A stretch of 17,476 bases of DNA from contig ML770150.1 of assembly GCA_009733575.1 (NCBI GenBank), forward strand, positions 1 to 17,476, written 5' to 3'. Position numbers and translations under genes: made by a program. Below are positions 8,317 to 17,476 of the stretch, in pieces. The first letter of the stretch is position 1; the number at the start of each line of letters is the position of its first letter. The notes beneath the pieces were generated by a model. It ran no database searches, was not told the origin of the DNA, and was given only the letters and a program-made list of their open reading frames with translations. This DNA is from Gymnopus androsaceus JB14. Taxonomy: Eukaryota; Basidiomycota; Agaricomycetes; Agaricales; Omphalotaceae.

Positions 8317-8373
8317 TAAGTATATGTAATAACCTAACTAAATAGCAGAAATAATTGATTTGTACTTACATCT

Positions 8374-8702
8374 GGGCAGCTGCCCACCTCACTGTTAAAT
8401 TAGGGCAGCTGCCCACCTCACTATTCAATTAGGGCAGCTGCCCATCTAACTTTTTTTTTAGGGCAGCTTGCCTCACTGTTAAGTTAGGGCAGCTGTCTAA
8501 CTTTTCTTGGTAGGGCAGCTGCCTACCTCACTATTCAATTAGGGCAGCTGCCCATCTAACTTTTTTTTTAGGGCAGCTGCCTTGCCTCACTGTTCAAGTT
8601 AGGGACAGCTGCCCATCTAAGTTTTCTTTTAGGGAAGCTGCCTTACCTCACTGTTAAGTTAGGGCAGCTGCCTACCTCACTGTTCAATTAGGGCAGCTGC
8701 CA
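8374..8702. repeat. Minisatellite of about 12 units with palindromic GGGCAGCTGCCC core
   Basis: Core starts at 8374, 8403, 8432, 8461, 8487, 8513, 8542, 8571, 8602, 8632, 8662 and 8691 give a spacing of 26-31 bp, mostly 29. Four cores are exact 12-bp palindromes and the rest carry 1-3 changes. Two spacer types alternate loosely: an ACCTCACTRTTMAATTA form and a CATCTAACTTTTTTTTT form. CAGCTG is also the E-box sequence bound by bHLH proteins, but no function can be inferred from sequence alone. Confidence 0.9.
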
Positions 8703-8885
8703 TCTGACTTTTTTTTGAGATGATCAAAAGTATCTGGATAAAATAAAATGAAAGTCCTACATTGGACTTCAACCAGCCACCTATTGCAATTTTTAAACCC
8801 TGAGCAGTCTCATGAGGTTTAACATCCAATACATGATCCAATTGAGCTACTTATGTACATTGAAATCTCTGTGAACAGCTACTTA
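8703..8885. other. Spacer between the minisatellite and the KDZ gene, with Pol III box-like words
   Basis: No protein gene. On the minus strand TAGCTCAATTGG (8849-8838) matches a tRNA A-box and GGTTGAAGTCC (8774-8764) approaches a B-box. The arms needed for a tRNA cloverleaf do not pair, so a decayed tRNA-derived SINE is the most that could be claimed. The 3' end of the KDZ element should lie in or near here, but I found no terminal repeat. Confidence 0.3.
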
Positions 8886-11800
8886 CTACTCTACATTACC
8901 TACATTGTTCTGCATCGCCCGGTAGTTCTCCGATATCGTAAGACTATCCAAATGCTCTACCAGAAGTCCATCCACTTCATGCTCAAACTCCAAGTCGTAG
9001 TCTCCATCCTCCGCAACATCTATACCACTACCAAGCACATGTATGCCTCGAGCGCCAACAACTTCATCCACTGAAGGCCCCCATTCAGGTAAACCTTCCG
9101 TTGATGCAACTCCTACAATGGTGCGCTCCCACGTAACAAAAAGACGACAGAGTCTCTCCTTTCGCAGACCCAGCTGATATTTAACTCCTCGGCCCAAGAC
9201 CCCTGAACGGAACCCATTAGCCATTTATTTGTAGACACGAATTTTAAAAAAAACCTACTGTCCTGCATTGCCATGGTCACTACTTTCCATTCCTCGCTTA
9301 AACCACTCTTGCATCGCGCTACGCTCATCCAGCAGCCGTTTGCGTTCCTCCAAACAGCGATCCCTATCCAACATAGCACGAATCCCAGCCCGTACGTCGT
9401 CATTGCTCAACCAAAGTGGCGGAGCACTACCATCTCCCTCATCGTCATCATCATGTACCCAAGGCCAATATCCAACCAGATATCGTCATCAACATCCAAG
9501 TCAAAAAGTCCCTCCATCTCAATCTTGACTGGCGCGATTGCATTACGTGGTGCTTTGTTCTGTCGGATGATAGTATCCATGTCGTCGCAGAGCCTGTTAT
9601 ACTTCCGCGTAAGCTCGGCGATACCAGGATCCCTGTCGTTTTACCGAGTCTTGGGTGTGTTCGTTGATGCGCTGCTCTATAAACTAGTGAGCATTGACAT
9701 AACATCCTAGTCTCAACAGTCTTACCACTGCGTTGCTTCCGATAAGACCGTTCCAAACGATCGAGTTCAAACTTACGGGAGCGTAGGCGTTCTCGAATGC
9801 GTGTCTTCAACGCACGCGCATTCATCTTCTTCGTAAGAAATGGACTTTTTATAAGGTGTCGAAGCTGTTGCTTTGCTGTTACACCGAGACTGTCTTCTTT
9901 CCGCTTCACCTTTCCCTCCTGCCTTGCGCAGTAGCTGCAATGCCGTTTCCAATTCCAGCTCTGCAGTTGCGGTCTCCCAGGGCGCACTCGAAGTGTCCAT
10001 GATGCGTTTACGAAGGTCTTTGACGTAGTCTAGTGCTGCATCACGACTTTTCCGCAATCGCAGTGCCTCTTCTACAGCCGAGCTTGCCGCGATTCTTGTG
10101 TTGGCCTATGAATCAAGGAAGACGAGACAAGATGAAACAAACGGGTAGGTACGAGAGCCCGAAGGGACGGGAAAGGCAGGAAGGAGGCGTAATACGTTAG
10201 TTGATAGAATGGGATATCAAAACTTATTAACTCACGAGGAAGAGGCTTCGTTTGAGCCTTGATTTGTGCATCCCACTCCCGCTGTAATACATCTTCTGGG
10301 AAACCACATTTCCTGAGAACCTCCTCCGCTTCATTCAACTTGCTCTCACAAGCAATCACCTTCCGACGGAGCCAGACCCCCAATTTAGACAAGCCCTCCT
10401 CATTGTTGAAGTTGAGCTGACTGTCGAGATTGTACATCCGGACATAATACTATCAGAACGCCGAGTTAGTTCCTTCTTGAAACAAAGTGCAGTCAAAGAT
10501 CCTACCCCCTGCTACTCGACCATATGCAATTAGATGGCTGAGTGAATGCCAAAGACGTTCGCACCCCTCGCCGTCAGATAGACCGCATCCAATACACTTT
10601 CGTGGGTGGTAGATCATCTGGCAAGGCCACTGATGTCCGAATGCATGAAAGATAGACACCGCGAATGTCATACGAGACATGTATGGCTTGAGGAAGCCCC
10701 ACTTGACACAGCTGCGGTGTAATTGGCAACCGATATCGTAGAGAAATCGGACGATGGTATCGTGCGGAAGGTTTTCGAATAGTTTAGCAAGTAATGCTAA
10801 TACATAGTGCTGACCCTCTCCAGGCGTATTCATATTGACGGTGAACAGAGGACGGTCATGGCGGCAAAGCAGTGTCATGATTGGCTGTGACATCGAAAAA
10901 ACGGGTGCTCCCCTTTGATACGCGCTTCATCTGCAGCCGTGAAGCTAGCCAGACATCCATCCAGCACTGATTTTGGCACCCGTAAACCTTCTTCGCAGTG
11001 GTCCTGCTCGTCATCGTGTGTATGGTCAGGTTTAGTTCGTTTGGGTGGAGGAGGCTGGTTCTGCTTTCGCGACCGAATACAGTCTGCATAATGCTTCCAT
11101 GCGTTCACCTCCTCCTCTGGAATAAAATATGTGTTGGGGTGAGTACGAGGAGGGTCCCGGCCACACTTCTGCGCACTATGCTTTTGCGTAAAGCAAGCAT
11201 CAGCCGCAACAATAATACTTTCACTAGCGAACAATTGGTCAGTGTCGCGTAAGCCAAAACCCTGCGATCGCGGCACTTACCACTTTTTCCCTCCAAAACA
11301 GAGTGGACACCGTGAACGAAGATACTCGCTGGGTCGTGACAGTGGGACTTGCTCTTCTGAAGGATCCCACTCATCACTAGAGTCAGAATCAGTCCTGGCG
11401 CGTTTACGAGTTTCTGTCTCTTCAACCTCTTCATCGACGACGTCCTCAATGGTAACGCGCTCGTAGCATGCGCTAGCATCGGGCGTTTACGCGTTTCCAT
11501 TTCTTCAACTTCTTCGTCGACAACATCCTCGATGGTAACGCCTCGTGTAGAACGCCGTAGCAGCCCTGGGCTGCTCATCATCTTCGTCGCTCAAGCCAGC
11601 TTCCGCTCTCGGGAGCCTGATCCTGACAATGGGACTTGGGATTCAAGCGCAAGGCGGTAGCGTATGCCTCCGGTATATTCTCAACACGAACTCGTTGCAG
11701 AGTTGTGTCAATACGCGCGGTCGCCATGTCGCTCAGAGACATAAACCACTGCAGGGCATTTGCGAAACGGCGTCTTAATGGATCATCTCCAGGCAGGTGA

Positions 11801-12587
11801 TAACCTTGTGAGGCCAAGAAGTCTGTCGCGGCGCTACACCAAGCAGTGTAATTGGGTGCGATACGGAGGAATAACCGTCTCACAAAGTCCAATACACGGA
11901 TATCGACTGCAAGAGTGGGGTACACCGGAGAACAAGGAAACAGGCCACTCCGAATTAGCTGGATCGAGGCTGATGAGCATTCTGAGGCCCAAAGCTCAAT
12001 CTGTTCAATTTCTTTATAAAAGAATATGATATTATCAGCATCATAAAGTAACAGGAATACTTTGGAAACGTACTCGAAAACCGAATAACCCATAATGTTA
12101 GCTTACGCGTCCGAAGACAGCACGCACACTGCTGGCCTTCTACGTTAATCGTCGCTTCATCCCTCAGTGAACGCGTTTGGCGCAGGAGCTCCACATAAGG
12201 AACAACAGCCATTGGAAGAACCACGGTTGTCCAGGTCTGCCATTGCTTGAGGCGTTTAGATCGATGCTTGGAAGGTGAGGGAAAGTCCGGAATATCGATG
12301 TGGCCTTCCGTTACGGGGACGACAGGCATTTCATACTCTTCTCCAGCACGGGCGATGTCATTCAAATCCACGGGACGATCGCCTTGCAATCCCACTTGCC
12401 CAGGAAGCCGAGGTAATGCGGGATTTTGCGTCAATGTAACGCCGTTGGGGAGTGCCACGCGTGGTTCCTCTCCTCGCTTTCGTCGTTTCTTTGTAGCTGA
12501 GGCTTCTGTCGGATGAAGTACATACGCCTGTGCTGTAGGCTGAGGCAGAGAGGGCTGGTGCTTTCTGATACGCGGACGCACGGACAT
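8886..12587 (-). pseudogene. KDZ-superfamily transposase, nearly full length but with several frame breaks
   Basis: Kyakuja-Dileera-Zisupton transposases are DDE-type enzymes common in basidiomycetes. The start is MSVRPR at 12587; an in-frame GTG upstream is less likely. Recognised parts in order are a CxC1-like cluster (CACCLRTRKL), GLFPCSPVYPTLAVD, LRRRFANALQW, CPLCFGG (11309-11289), VAADACFTQK, LRVPKSVLDGC, LLCRHDRPLF, FLYDIGCQLHRS, FHAFGHQWPCQ, YHPRKCIG and DGEGCERLW, then a coiled, basic C-terminal half (KSPFLTKKMNARALK) ending at 8886. The D of DACF, the D of YDIGC and the E of DGEGCE are the likely catalytic triad. Introns read at 12012-12073, 11224-11280, 10450-10505, 10106-10235, 9677-9725 and 9203-9258. 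Single-base frame breaks appear near 10896-10901 (A6), 10506-10509, 10080-10086, 9908-9920, 9631-9638 and 9458-9462, plus an unresolved stretch at 11400-11600. It is therefore recently dead. Confidence 0.88.
11401..11539 (-). repeat. 83-bp tandem duplication inside the KDZ coding region
   Basis: Reading the minus strand, a unit starting GTTACCATCGAG at 11539 recurs as GTTACCATTGAG at 11456, and the second copy stays similar for about 55 bp. Each copy encodes VTIEDVVDEEVEE(M/T)ETRKR, an acidic linker before the CPLCFGG motif. The period of 83 is not a multiple of three, so the two copies are in different frames and the duplication itself breaks the reading frame unless an intron intervenes. 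Confidence 0.8.
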
Positions 12588-12917
12588 GCTGAATGAGATG
12601 GAAAACACGGATTAGATGGTGAGGAGGATGTGTAAATTCTAGGGGGCCAGCAACGCTAGTTTAACGTCATTCCGGACGTTCTCACAACTTAGAACAATGA
12701 ACCCAAGCCACACTGGTACCGTTTAGTCGAACAATAGCAGTTTTTTATTCCCAGCCAAAGCACACGCTACGCTACATGGTTACTCCATATAGTTCGTAGT
12801 GGATTTCATACATTGAGACAATAACAAGGATTCATCACCGGTCAAAGCGTATCATACCAAACGCCGCGAGTAGCTATTCAATACTGTAATCTAAATAGTA
12901 ATTCAGCTGATTAAAAA
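12588..12917. other. Non-coding gap upstream of the KDZ gene
   Basis: About 330 bp with no convincing ORF on either strand. It should contain the KDZ promoter and probably the 5' end of that element, but I found no inverted partner for any sequence near 8700-8885. Confidence 0.4.
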
Positions 12918-13385
12918 CTATCCATCATATACTGATTTTCCGTAACCAAAAAGTTCCGCTTCCTCAATCATCCTACGTCGATAGGCGTACTGCCTTTCCT
13001 GCCCTTCATCATCCCATACAAGCGGGATGTCAAGCTCTGTCTCCCCAAAAAAACCCCGACGTTGTGGTACTTCCACTTCGTATTCATCATCAAGCGAGCC
13101 TCTCAAGATTGCAATAGTCATTTGGCGAATAACATGTAGCCCTTTCTTGTCCCATACCCCAAGCCACTTCTCTAAACTATCGCAATCCACAGGACCATCG
13201 TAAACAGGACGATTTGGTGAAATAGGCAAAATTGCTAGGGCCTCCATCTCGCAATCCATGCGATGAAGAATACAGCCTGTGATTTCCGGATCACGAAGAC
13301 AGCACAACCGACGAAGTAGCTTCAGGTAAGAGGTAGTTTCCGAAACGTCATGTACCGTTAGTTCATTGACGTAGTCGACGGTAGG
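12918..13385 (-). CDS. Unrecognised protein-coding fragment, 5' end cut by an inverted-repeat element
   Basis: The frame is open from the edge of the inverted-repeat element at 13385 to a stop at 12918, about 155 codons. The first available in-frame ATG lies well inside (MDCEMEALAILPISPNR). The protein is acidic with leucine-rich helical stretches near the start (SYLKLLRRLCCLRDPE), then a globular-looking part (WLGVWDKKGLHVIRQMTIAI), a charged C-terminus (RQYAYRRRMIEEAELFG) and no membrane segment or motif I can name. It has no lesions and its codons look ordinary, so it may be the last exon of a real host gene or an accessory gene of a transposon. The first in-frame stop upstream lies within the inverted repeat itself. 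No continuation was found beyond 14480. Confidence 0.45.
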   Translation of the reverse strand, partial: PTVDYVNELTVHDVSETTSYLKLLRRLCCLRDPEITGCILHRMDCEMEALAILPISPNRPVYDGPVDCDSLEKWLGVWDKKGLHVIRQMTIAILRGSLDDEYEVEVPQRRGFFGETELDIPLVWDDEGQERQYAYRRRMIEEAELFGYGKSVYDG

Positions 13386-13559
13386 ACATCAGCAAAAATG
13401 GTCTGGGCCTGGGATAGCCTATAGGTTAGACTAATATGACCTGGGCAACCTGGGCAACCTGGGTGACTTAGGCCACCTAGGAATATGCCCAAATCCTAAT
13501 ATCACTTGAGAGTGACTTAGGCTACCTAGGAATATGCCCAAATCCTGATATTACCAGAG

Positions 13560-13725
13560 GGAGCCTCCTTGCAGCCTGAACACAACCTGAGCACAACCTA
13601 AGTGCAACCTGAACACAACCTGAGTACAACCTGAGGGAACCTGAGGCAGCCTGGAGAAGCCTGAGGAAGCCTGAGGAAGCCTGGGAAAGCCTGGGAAAGC
13701 CTGGGACAGCCTGAGATTTATCTAG
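13560..13725. repeat. Left subterminal array, about 10-bp period (AGCCTGAGGA type)
   Basis: CCTGAGCACAA/CCTGAACACAA-like units grade into GCCTGAGGAA and GCCTGGGAAA units about 10 bp apart. The reverse complement of this motif makes up the array at 14217-14345, so the two arrays are arranged as an extended inverted repeat within the element. Confidence 0.8.
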
Positions 13726-14216
13726 AACTAGGATTACAAGCTAAATAGCTTCAATAAACTAGTACATTGAATTATAATGTGTATTAATATCATTAAAAGA
13801 ACAGTAGACACCCCAATTATTGGAATTTATCAACATATAATTGCGTAAAATAAGCGCCAAAATAAGCGCCGAACCGCGTGGGCGCCTGTAGACTGCGTAC
13901 AATTAAAAGTCTGTTCATGGGGTCAAATCAGATTCATAATGAAGTAACAGTTAACTTGATAAATATGTTAGTCTACTTGAACTTGAGTTAAAAATACTTA
14001 AGTGAGGTGTTCCGAGTCATAAGTTAAGGCCAGTAAAACATTAATGAGTCTCGAAAAATAAGTTCACTTTGAAATAAGTCAAAAATCCATGAGTTTAATA
14101 AGATAATAAGGTTTAAGTGATATAAATGTGGAAATTGAGCAAAAAGATACAGCTGAATAATAAAGTATGAGAATTATTTTTTGGGTTGTATAACTCAGCA
14201 GAAGTATCCCTAGGTT

Positions 14217-14345
14217 ACCTCAAGTTGCCTCAGGCTTCCCAGGCTTCCCAGGCTTCCTCAGGCTTCCTCAGGCTTCCTCAGGATTCCTCAGGCTTCCTCA
14301 GGCTTCCTCAAGTTTCCTCAGGTTCCCTCAGGATTCCTTCAAGAA
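14217..14345. repeat. Right subterminal array, 10-bp period (CTTCCTCAGG type)
   Basis: At least a dozen CTTCCTCAGG, CTTCCCAGG and close variants in tandem. It gives a spurious open frame of repeated Ala-Ser-Gln and Gly-Phe-Leu-Arg-Leu-Pro words. It is the inverted counterpart of 13560-13725. Confidence 0.85.
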
Positions 14346-14480
14346 GCCCAGGAATAAGGGGGTGGACTTATGAAAGCCTGGGAGACCTAGGTATCCTGGG
14401 TGTCCTGGGTGTCCTAGGAGACCTAGGTAGTCCTTAGGTATCCTCAGGTCATCCAAGGCCCAGACCATTTTTGCTGATGT

Positions 14481-15176
14481 GGCTAAACGAATATCCCTAC
14501 TTAAATGTACAATTAACAATTATTATTACTTGTTACAGTAAAGTTCTCATCCAATAATTTGTGTAAATATTCAATTTTATAATAATCCTGCGCATATACC
14601 CATATATAGTCGTCTCCTCGATCGTTACTTACATTTGTCCTTCAAGTACAACCGTTTCATCCTGAACGGCCGCCAACTTTACTTCCGTATGTGAGTTCTT
14701 CCTAATATTACTACCCGATTGTTAATTCTAGTCTCGTCCTTTTTCTTAGCTATTCTTCATCCCGTTACGAGAACGCTTCACTAGCTAATTCTCATATATC
14801 CTAGCTTCCGAACAGTATGCATATGTTCTAGGTCAGTACCTCATAGTCAGACTACATTCTCTTATCATTAGTTATGGTTCCGTTGTTGGCCATGGCCAAC
14901 TCCTCATGCTTCCCTTTCGGACCCTAAATAGTGGTTGTGCCTGTTTGATACTTTTCGTCTAATGTGGTTTTGAGTTCTTGTTTCATTTACTCAATCCTAC
15001 TCTATGAATTCCAATCTCGATTCTAGTCCAATAGCCAAACTTGATTTTGGTATCCTTTGTCTTACTAGTACATTCCAACCAAACACTAGTTTGGTATACT
15101 AATCTGTATTCTATTCCATATAATATTGTAATTCTACTTTTATAGGCTTTATAAGCCTATTCGAAAAATAGGCGTA
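14481..15176. other. Non-coding AT-rich spacer downstream of the acidic-tail gag gene
   Basis: No ORF of note. It holds a 16-bp perfect palindrome GTTGGCCATGGCCAAC (14885-14900) and a hairpin ATAGGCTT-TAT-AAGCCTAT (15142-15160), which lies just past the stop of the gag gene on the minus strand. A TATA-like CCATATATAG is near 14600. I looked for a copy of the candidate LTR at 17208-17476 here and saw none, so the 3' end of that retroelement is not in the window or is lost. Confidence 0.5.
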
Positions 15177-17207
15177 TCACCGTACTCGAGACTTTAAAAT
15201 AGAATACCAAAAAGCAAAATCACCAGAAGGATCTCCAATGATGTCTATGTCAATTTGCCCTCCAGTATTTTGAATGGAAGAATGAGAAACAGACACGCCG
15301 AGACATGCGTTAGACGCCCAGTCCCGATTTGCGGAATTAGGTGCCGTTAATGAAGGAAACCAAGTTACTCTCTTCCGCAAACCCATGTCCCGGTTTGAAT
15401 GGGACAGTATGAATGATCTCACCGCTGCTTTCTCGTTCAAAGTGCAGAGAACATTCAAGGTAAGACAGTTCTCCACAATCACAATGAGCTAGAAGCTCAG
15501 TTTTCACTGAATCGGTGGTATTAACTTCTTCCGGAGTTTCATTGGAGTCAGGCCAAGAGCTGTATTCCATAGCGCCTGACATTCCTTGCAGCATAGGTAC
15601 AAGCTTTGAGTCAGACATCAACAAATCACCCGTATATGGCGCCACGTGCATAGCTGAATACTGTAGGTGGCTTTCCAGCGGGTCACCAAATTCTTGCTTC
15701 ACATCCACATATTTGCACACAGGCATGTCCAACGGTGAATACAAAAGATCTTTGCTTCGAGGAGCATCAACATGTTCCGAATGTTTGATTACAAGGAATT
15801 TTCCACGGAAGTATAGCTTATATTCATTCCGTTTATCATAAAACCAAGTATGTGCAATGCTATCCGCACTTTTGGCAGTCACTTCTTTCAATGCGGCGAC
15901 TTCTGGTGAGGAATTTCCCACGACTTCTGGCATCAATTCAAGTGATGCTTCCGCACTAGATTCATTTGGTTTCAATGAGAACAGGCTAGTATCAAAATTT
16001 ACTGGGTATTGGGAATGTTTTTCTTGCAAGCTGAACTTTGAACAATCAAAGTAAGCTGGATACTGGATATCCACAAAGTCGGTGGTACTACTGTCATCCG
16101 AAAAAATAGAGCCAGAGTCAAAGTCACAATCCAAATCGCTATCAGGCACATCCTGAAGCACTGGGATGGACTCTGAGTCCGAGTCCTCCTCCAATCTGGA
16201 ACCGGTAAGTTCATCACCTTCTTCAGTTTGCCAACAATCAGACCCATTGCTGTAGTAAGTCTGTTCAATGTCTTCAAACCAACTAATTGCACCAAGTGAC
16301 AATTCAATCACTGGGTGATCATGGCAAGCATCGTGAAGTGCATCCACCTCCGCCAAATCAAAATCTAAATTGTGATTCAATACGGTAGGTGTATTTCTGT
16401 CTGTCAAATCCTGACCATCTGACTGATAACTTGTTGGTTCATCTTTGTTTGGACCATTCAGATAATAATTTGCACTACTTTCATGCTCGGGTGGGTAATC
16501 TCCTTCATTAAAATCATCTGCTTGGTCATAATCATGCCCTCCAGAACATACTGCAATATCATCAGATCTTACTTCCATTCCCAAGTCAATGTCACAATCA
16601 CATTGGGCTTCCGAGTCAATTAACTCAAGAATTTCTGCATGCTCCACAACCTCATGGAAGGAAGACCGTTCAGGATGCAAGTTACGATTGTATAATCCTA
16701 TTGCAATATGAGAATTAAACCCATCCCAAAGCAGGGATACTTTTTCTTGGGGGTCAATCACACCGATTGTATCACAGATATCTTGGAATTCTCCAACATA
16801 GTCACGGACCTCAAGGTTTCCCTGTTGGAAGTTGCGAAGTTTACACCGCTGGTTTGTCCGGAAACTCAACGGGAAGACATTATCATACAACTTAATAAAG
16901 AATTGGTCCAATGTCCAGGTCTCGGGATCATCACTGCATATTCGATCATAGAAATTGTATGCTTTGCCCTTTAGGTAACGGGCCATAATATCAACTTCAC
17001 AGTGTTTCAGGACATATCTTCAATATAGCGACTGGCTTGCTTGACAGATCGCATGAAAACTTGTGTATTAGGCGAACCATCATATTCAAATGAAGGTGTT
17101 GGCTTAATGTTCATTTTATAGCCAATCTCACTGTTGAGATCCTCGGAGCCGGAATCAGACATTTCATGGCGTGCACTTGCGGCACTGTGTGCCCGTAAAT
17201 AATTCAT
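15177..17207 (-). pseudogene. Retrotransposon Gag with long acidic tail, two frame breaks
   Basis: ATG at 17207 opens an N-terminal piece (TPSFEYDGSPNTQVFMRSVK, to 17007). It continues one frame over as a clear Retrotrans_gag domain (MARYLKGKAYNFY, LRNFQQGNLEVRDYVGEFQ, about 16986-16620), giving a frame break near 17013-17020. After the capsid-like domain come about 400 residues rich in D, E and S with no zinc knuckle, protease or polymerase. They include a two-copy repeat (QYPAYFDCSKFSLQ / QYPVNFDTSLFSLK). The frame stops near 15337, but a plausible C-terminus (GGQIDIDIIGDPSGDFAFWY) runs on to 15177 in the starting frame. This suggests a second break near 15337-15380 and an original protein of about 670 residues. 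It is assigned to a Ty3-like or non-autonomous LTR element. Confidence 0.65.
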
Positions 17208-17476
17208 AGTTTTGCCAAGTCTGCTAGTTGGCTTGTATTAGAGTTACGTTCCTAAATAGGAAGTAGCAGCAGTAAGTCCACACAGGACTTAGTAGTAACG
17301 ATCACACAGATCGATGGGAGACAACAGTGTTATTACAGGGTATGTTACCTAGGCTTATATACAGTCCTATGTACAAACGATATATCGGGCAAGTGGCTAC
17401 TGCGTGAATATGTGTGGCTACTGTCCATACGGTAAAGTGGGTACTGCGAGAGAGCAAGTGGATACGGCGAGAGACT
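17208..17476 (-). promoter_or_regulatory. Candidate LTR/leader of the acidic-tail gag element, cut by the window edge
   Basis: On the minus strand a strong CTGTATATAAG TATA box (17364-17354) precedes the gag ATG by about 150 bp. Upstream of it are short repeats of a GTGG(C/G)TACTGCG-like word (about 17390-17455), as in many LTR enhancers. Between TATA and ATG are two hairpins with the same loop: TAAGTCC-ACACA-GGACTTA at 17273-17291 and CGATC-ACACA-GATCG at 17299-17313 (TGTGT loops in the transcript). A second LTR copy is not visible, so the LTR assignment is not proven. Confidence 0.4.

Larger units (their letters stand above)
13386..14480. mobile_element. 1,095-bp inverted-repeat element, non-autonomous DNA transposon type
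   Basis: Terminal inverted repeats of 30 bp (13386-13415 and 14451-14480) begin ACATCAGCAAAAATGGTCTG and match at 29 of 30 positions. No ORF is credible. Inside the ends are CCTGGG/CCTAGG-rich stretches and short tandem arrays in opposite orientation. The centre (13740-14190) is AT-rich, with a small direct repeat of AAAATAAGCGCC near 13846-13868. No clear target duplication is seen: flanks are ...CGGTAGG and GGCTAAACG..., so the superfamily is undetermined. It abuts the 5' end of the ORF at 12918-13385. Confidence 0.8.

Noticed and set aside
8374..8702. CRISPR-like array
   Set aside because: Repeats diverge, spacers are themselves repeats, and the setting is a fungal genome. It is a minisatellite.
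8737..8860. tRNA gene on the minus strand
   Set aside because: A and B box-like words exist, but acceptor and D stems do not pair and spacing is too long.
9268..9710. Plus-strand ORFs with serine- and proline-rich products
   Set aside because: They are complements of the KDZ C-terminal coding region.
14186..14437. Repetitive ORF with collagen- or silk-like appearance
   Set aside because: It translates the 10-bp arrays of the inverted-repeat element.
14885..14900. 16-bp perfect palindrome GTTGGCCATGGCCAAC as an operator
   Set aside because: One such palindrome is not far from chance in 17 kb, and nothing around it suggests a regulatory site.

Overview
The window looks like a transposon graveyard from a filamentous basidiomycete, probably an agaricomycete-type fungus. 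The evidence is the short introns (about 49-62 nt, GT...CTNAY-like branch site...AG), a KDZ-type transposase with a CxC1-like N-terminus, a hAT transposase with a BED finger, a Ty1/copia element and several Ty3-like gag pieces. I see no convincing housekeeping gene, tRNA or rRNA. One ORF (12918-13385, minus) is unassigned.

Layout, left to right. Positions 1-330 hold a gag remnant with a CCHC knuckle. It runs into a GC-rich foldback (about 331-449) that I read as the left end of a hAT element. The hAT transposase gene follows in pieces (about 642-1090 and 6334-6877). It is split by a complete copia LTR retrotransposon (1107-6291) with 326-bp LTRs differing at 2 sites and a 5-bp target duplication, ATCAC. 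The copia insertion sits inside a 53-nt hAT intron. The hAT gene is cut off just after the first catalytic region of its RNase H-like fold, where a reverse-strand gag fragment starts (about 6878-7330). From 7430 to 8720 lies a field of the 12-bp palindrome GGGCAGCTGCCC, dispersed at first and then a 29-30 bp minisatellite. A 387-bp foldback MITE (7930-8316) with TAA target duplications is inserted into it. A KDZ transposase gene occupies 8886-12587 (minus), nearly full length but with about six single-base frame breaks. The unassigned ORF at 12918-13385 ends upstream at a 1,095-bp inverted-repeat element (13386-14480) that carries inverted 10-bp-period arrays. At the right edge is a reverse-strand gag gene with an unusual long acidic tail (15177-17207), behind a TATA-containing candidate LTR or leader (17208-17476).

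The most unusual signal is in the copia LTRs. The last 165 bp hold two copies of the same leader-like segment. The upstream copy contains a 56-nt GT-AG intron-like insert and the downstream copy lacks exactly that insert. The downstream copy begins at a base that looks like the transcription start (about 30 nt after a TATA box, in a TCAGTT initiator) and ends at the LTR/primer-binding-site junction. This is what would be expected if the cDNA of a spliced 5' leader had been built into the LTR during reverse transcription. The primer-binding site appears to match an internal half of elongator tRNA-Met rather than a tRNA 3' end.

Inferred order of events: gag remnant, then hAT insertion, then copia insertion into the hAT intron. 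Loss of the right half of hAT cannot be ordered relative to the copia insertion. All calls rest on reading the sequence and on remembered family motifs; no searches were run.
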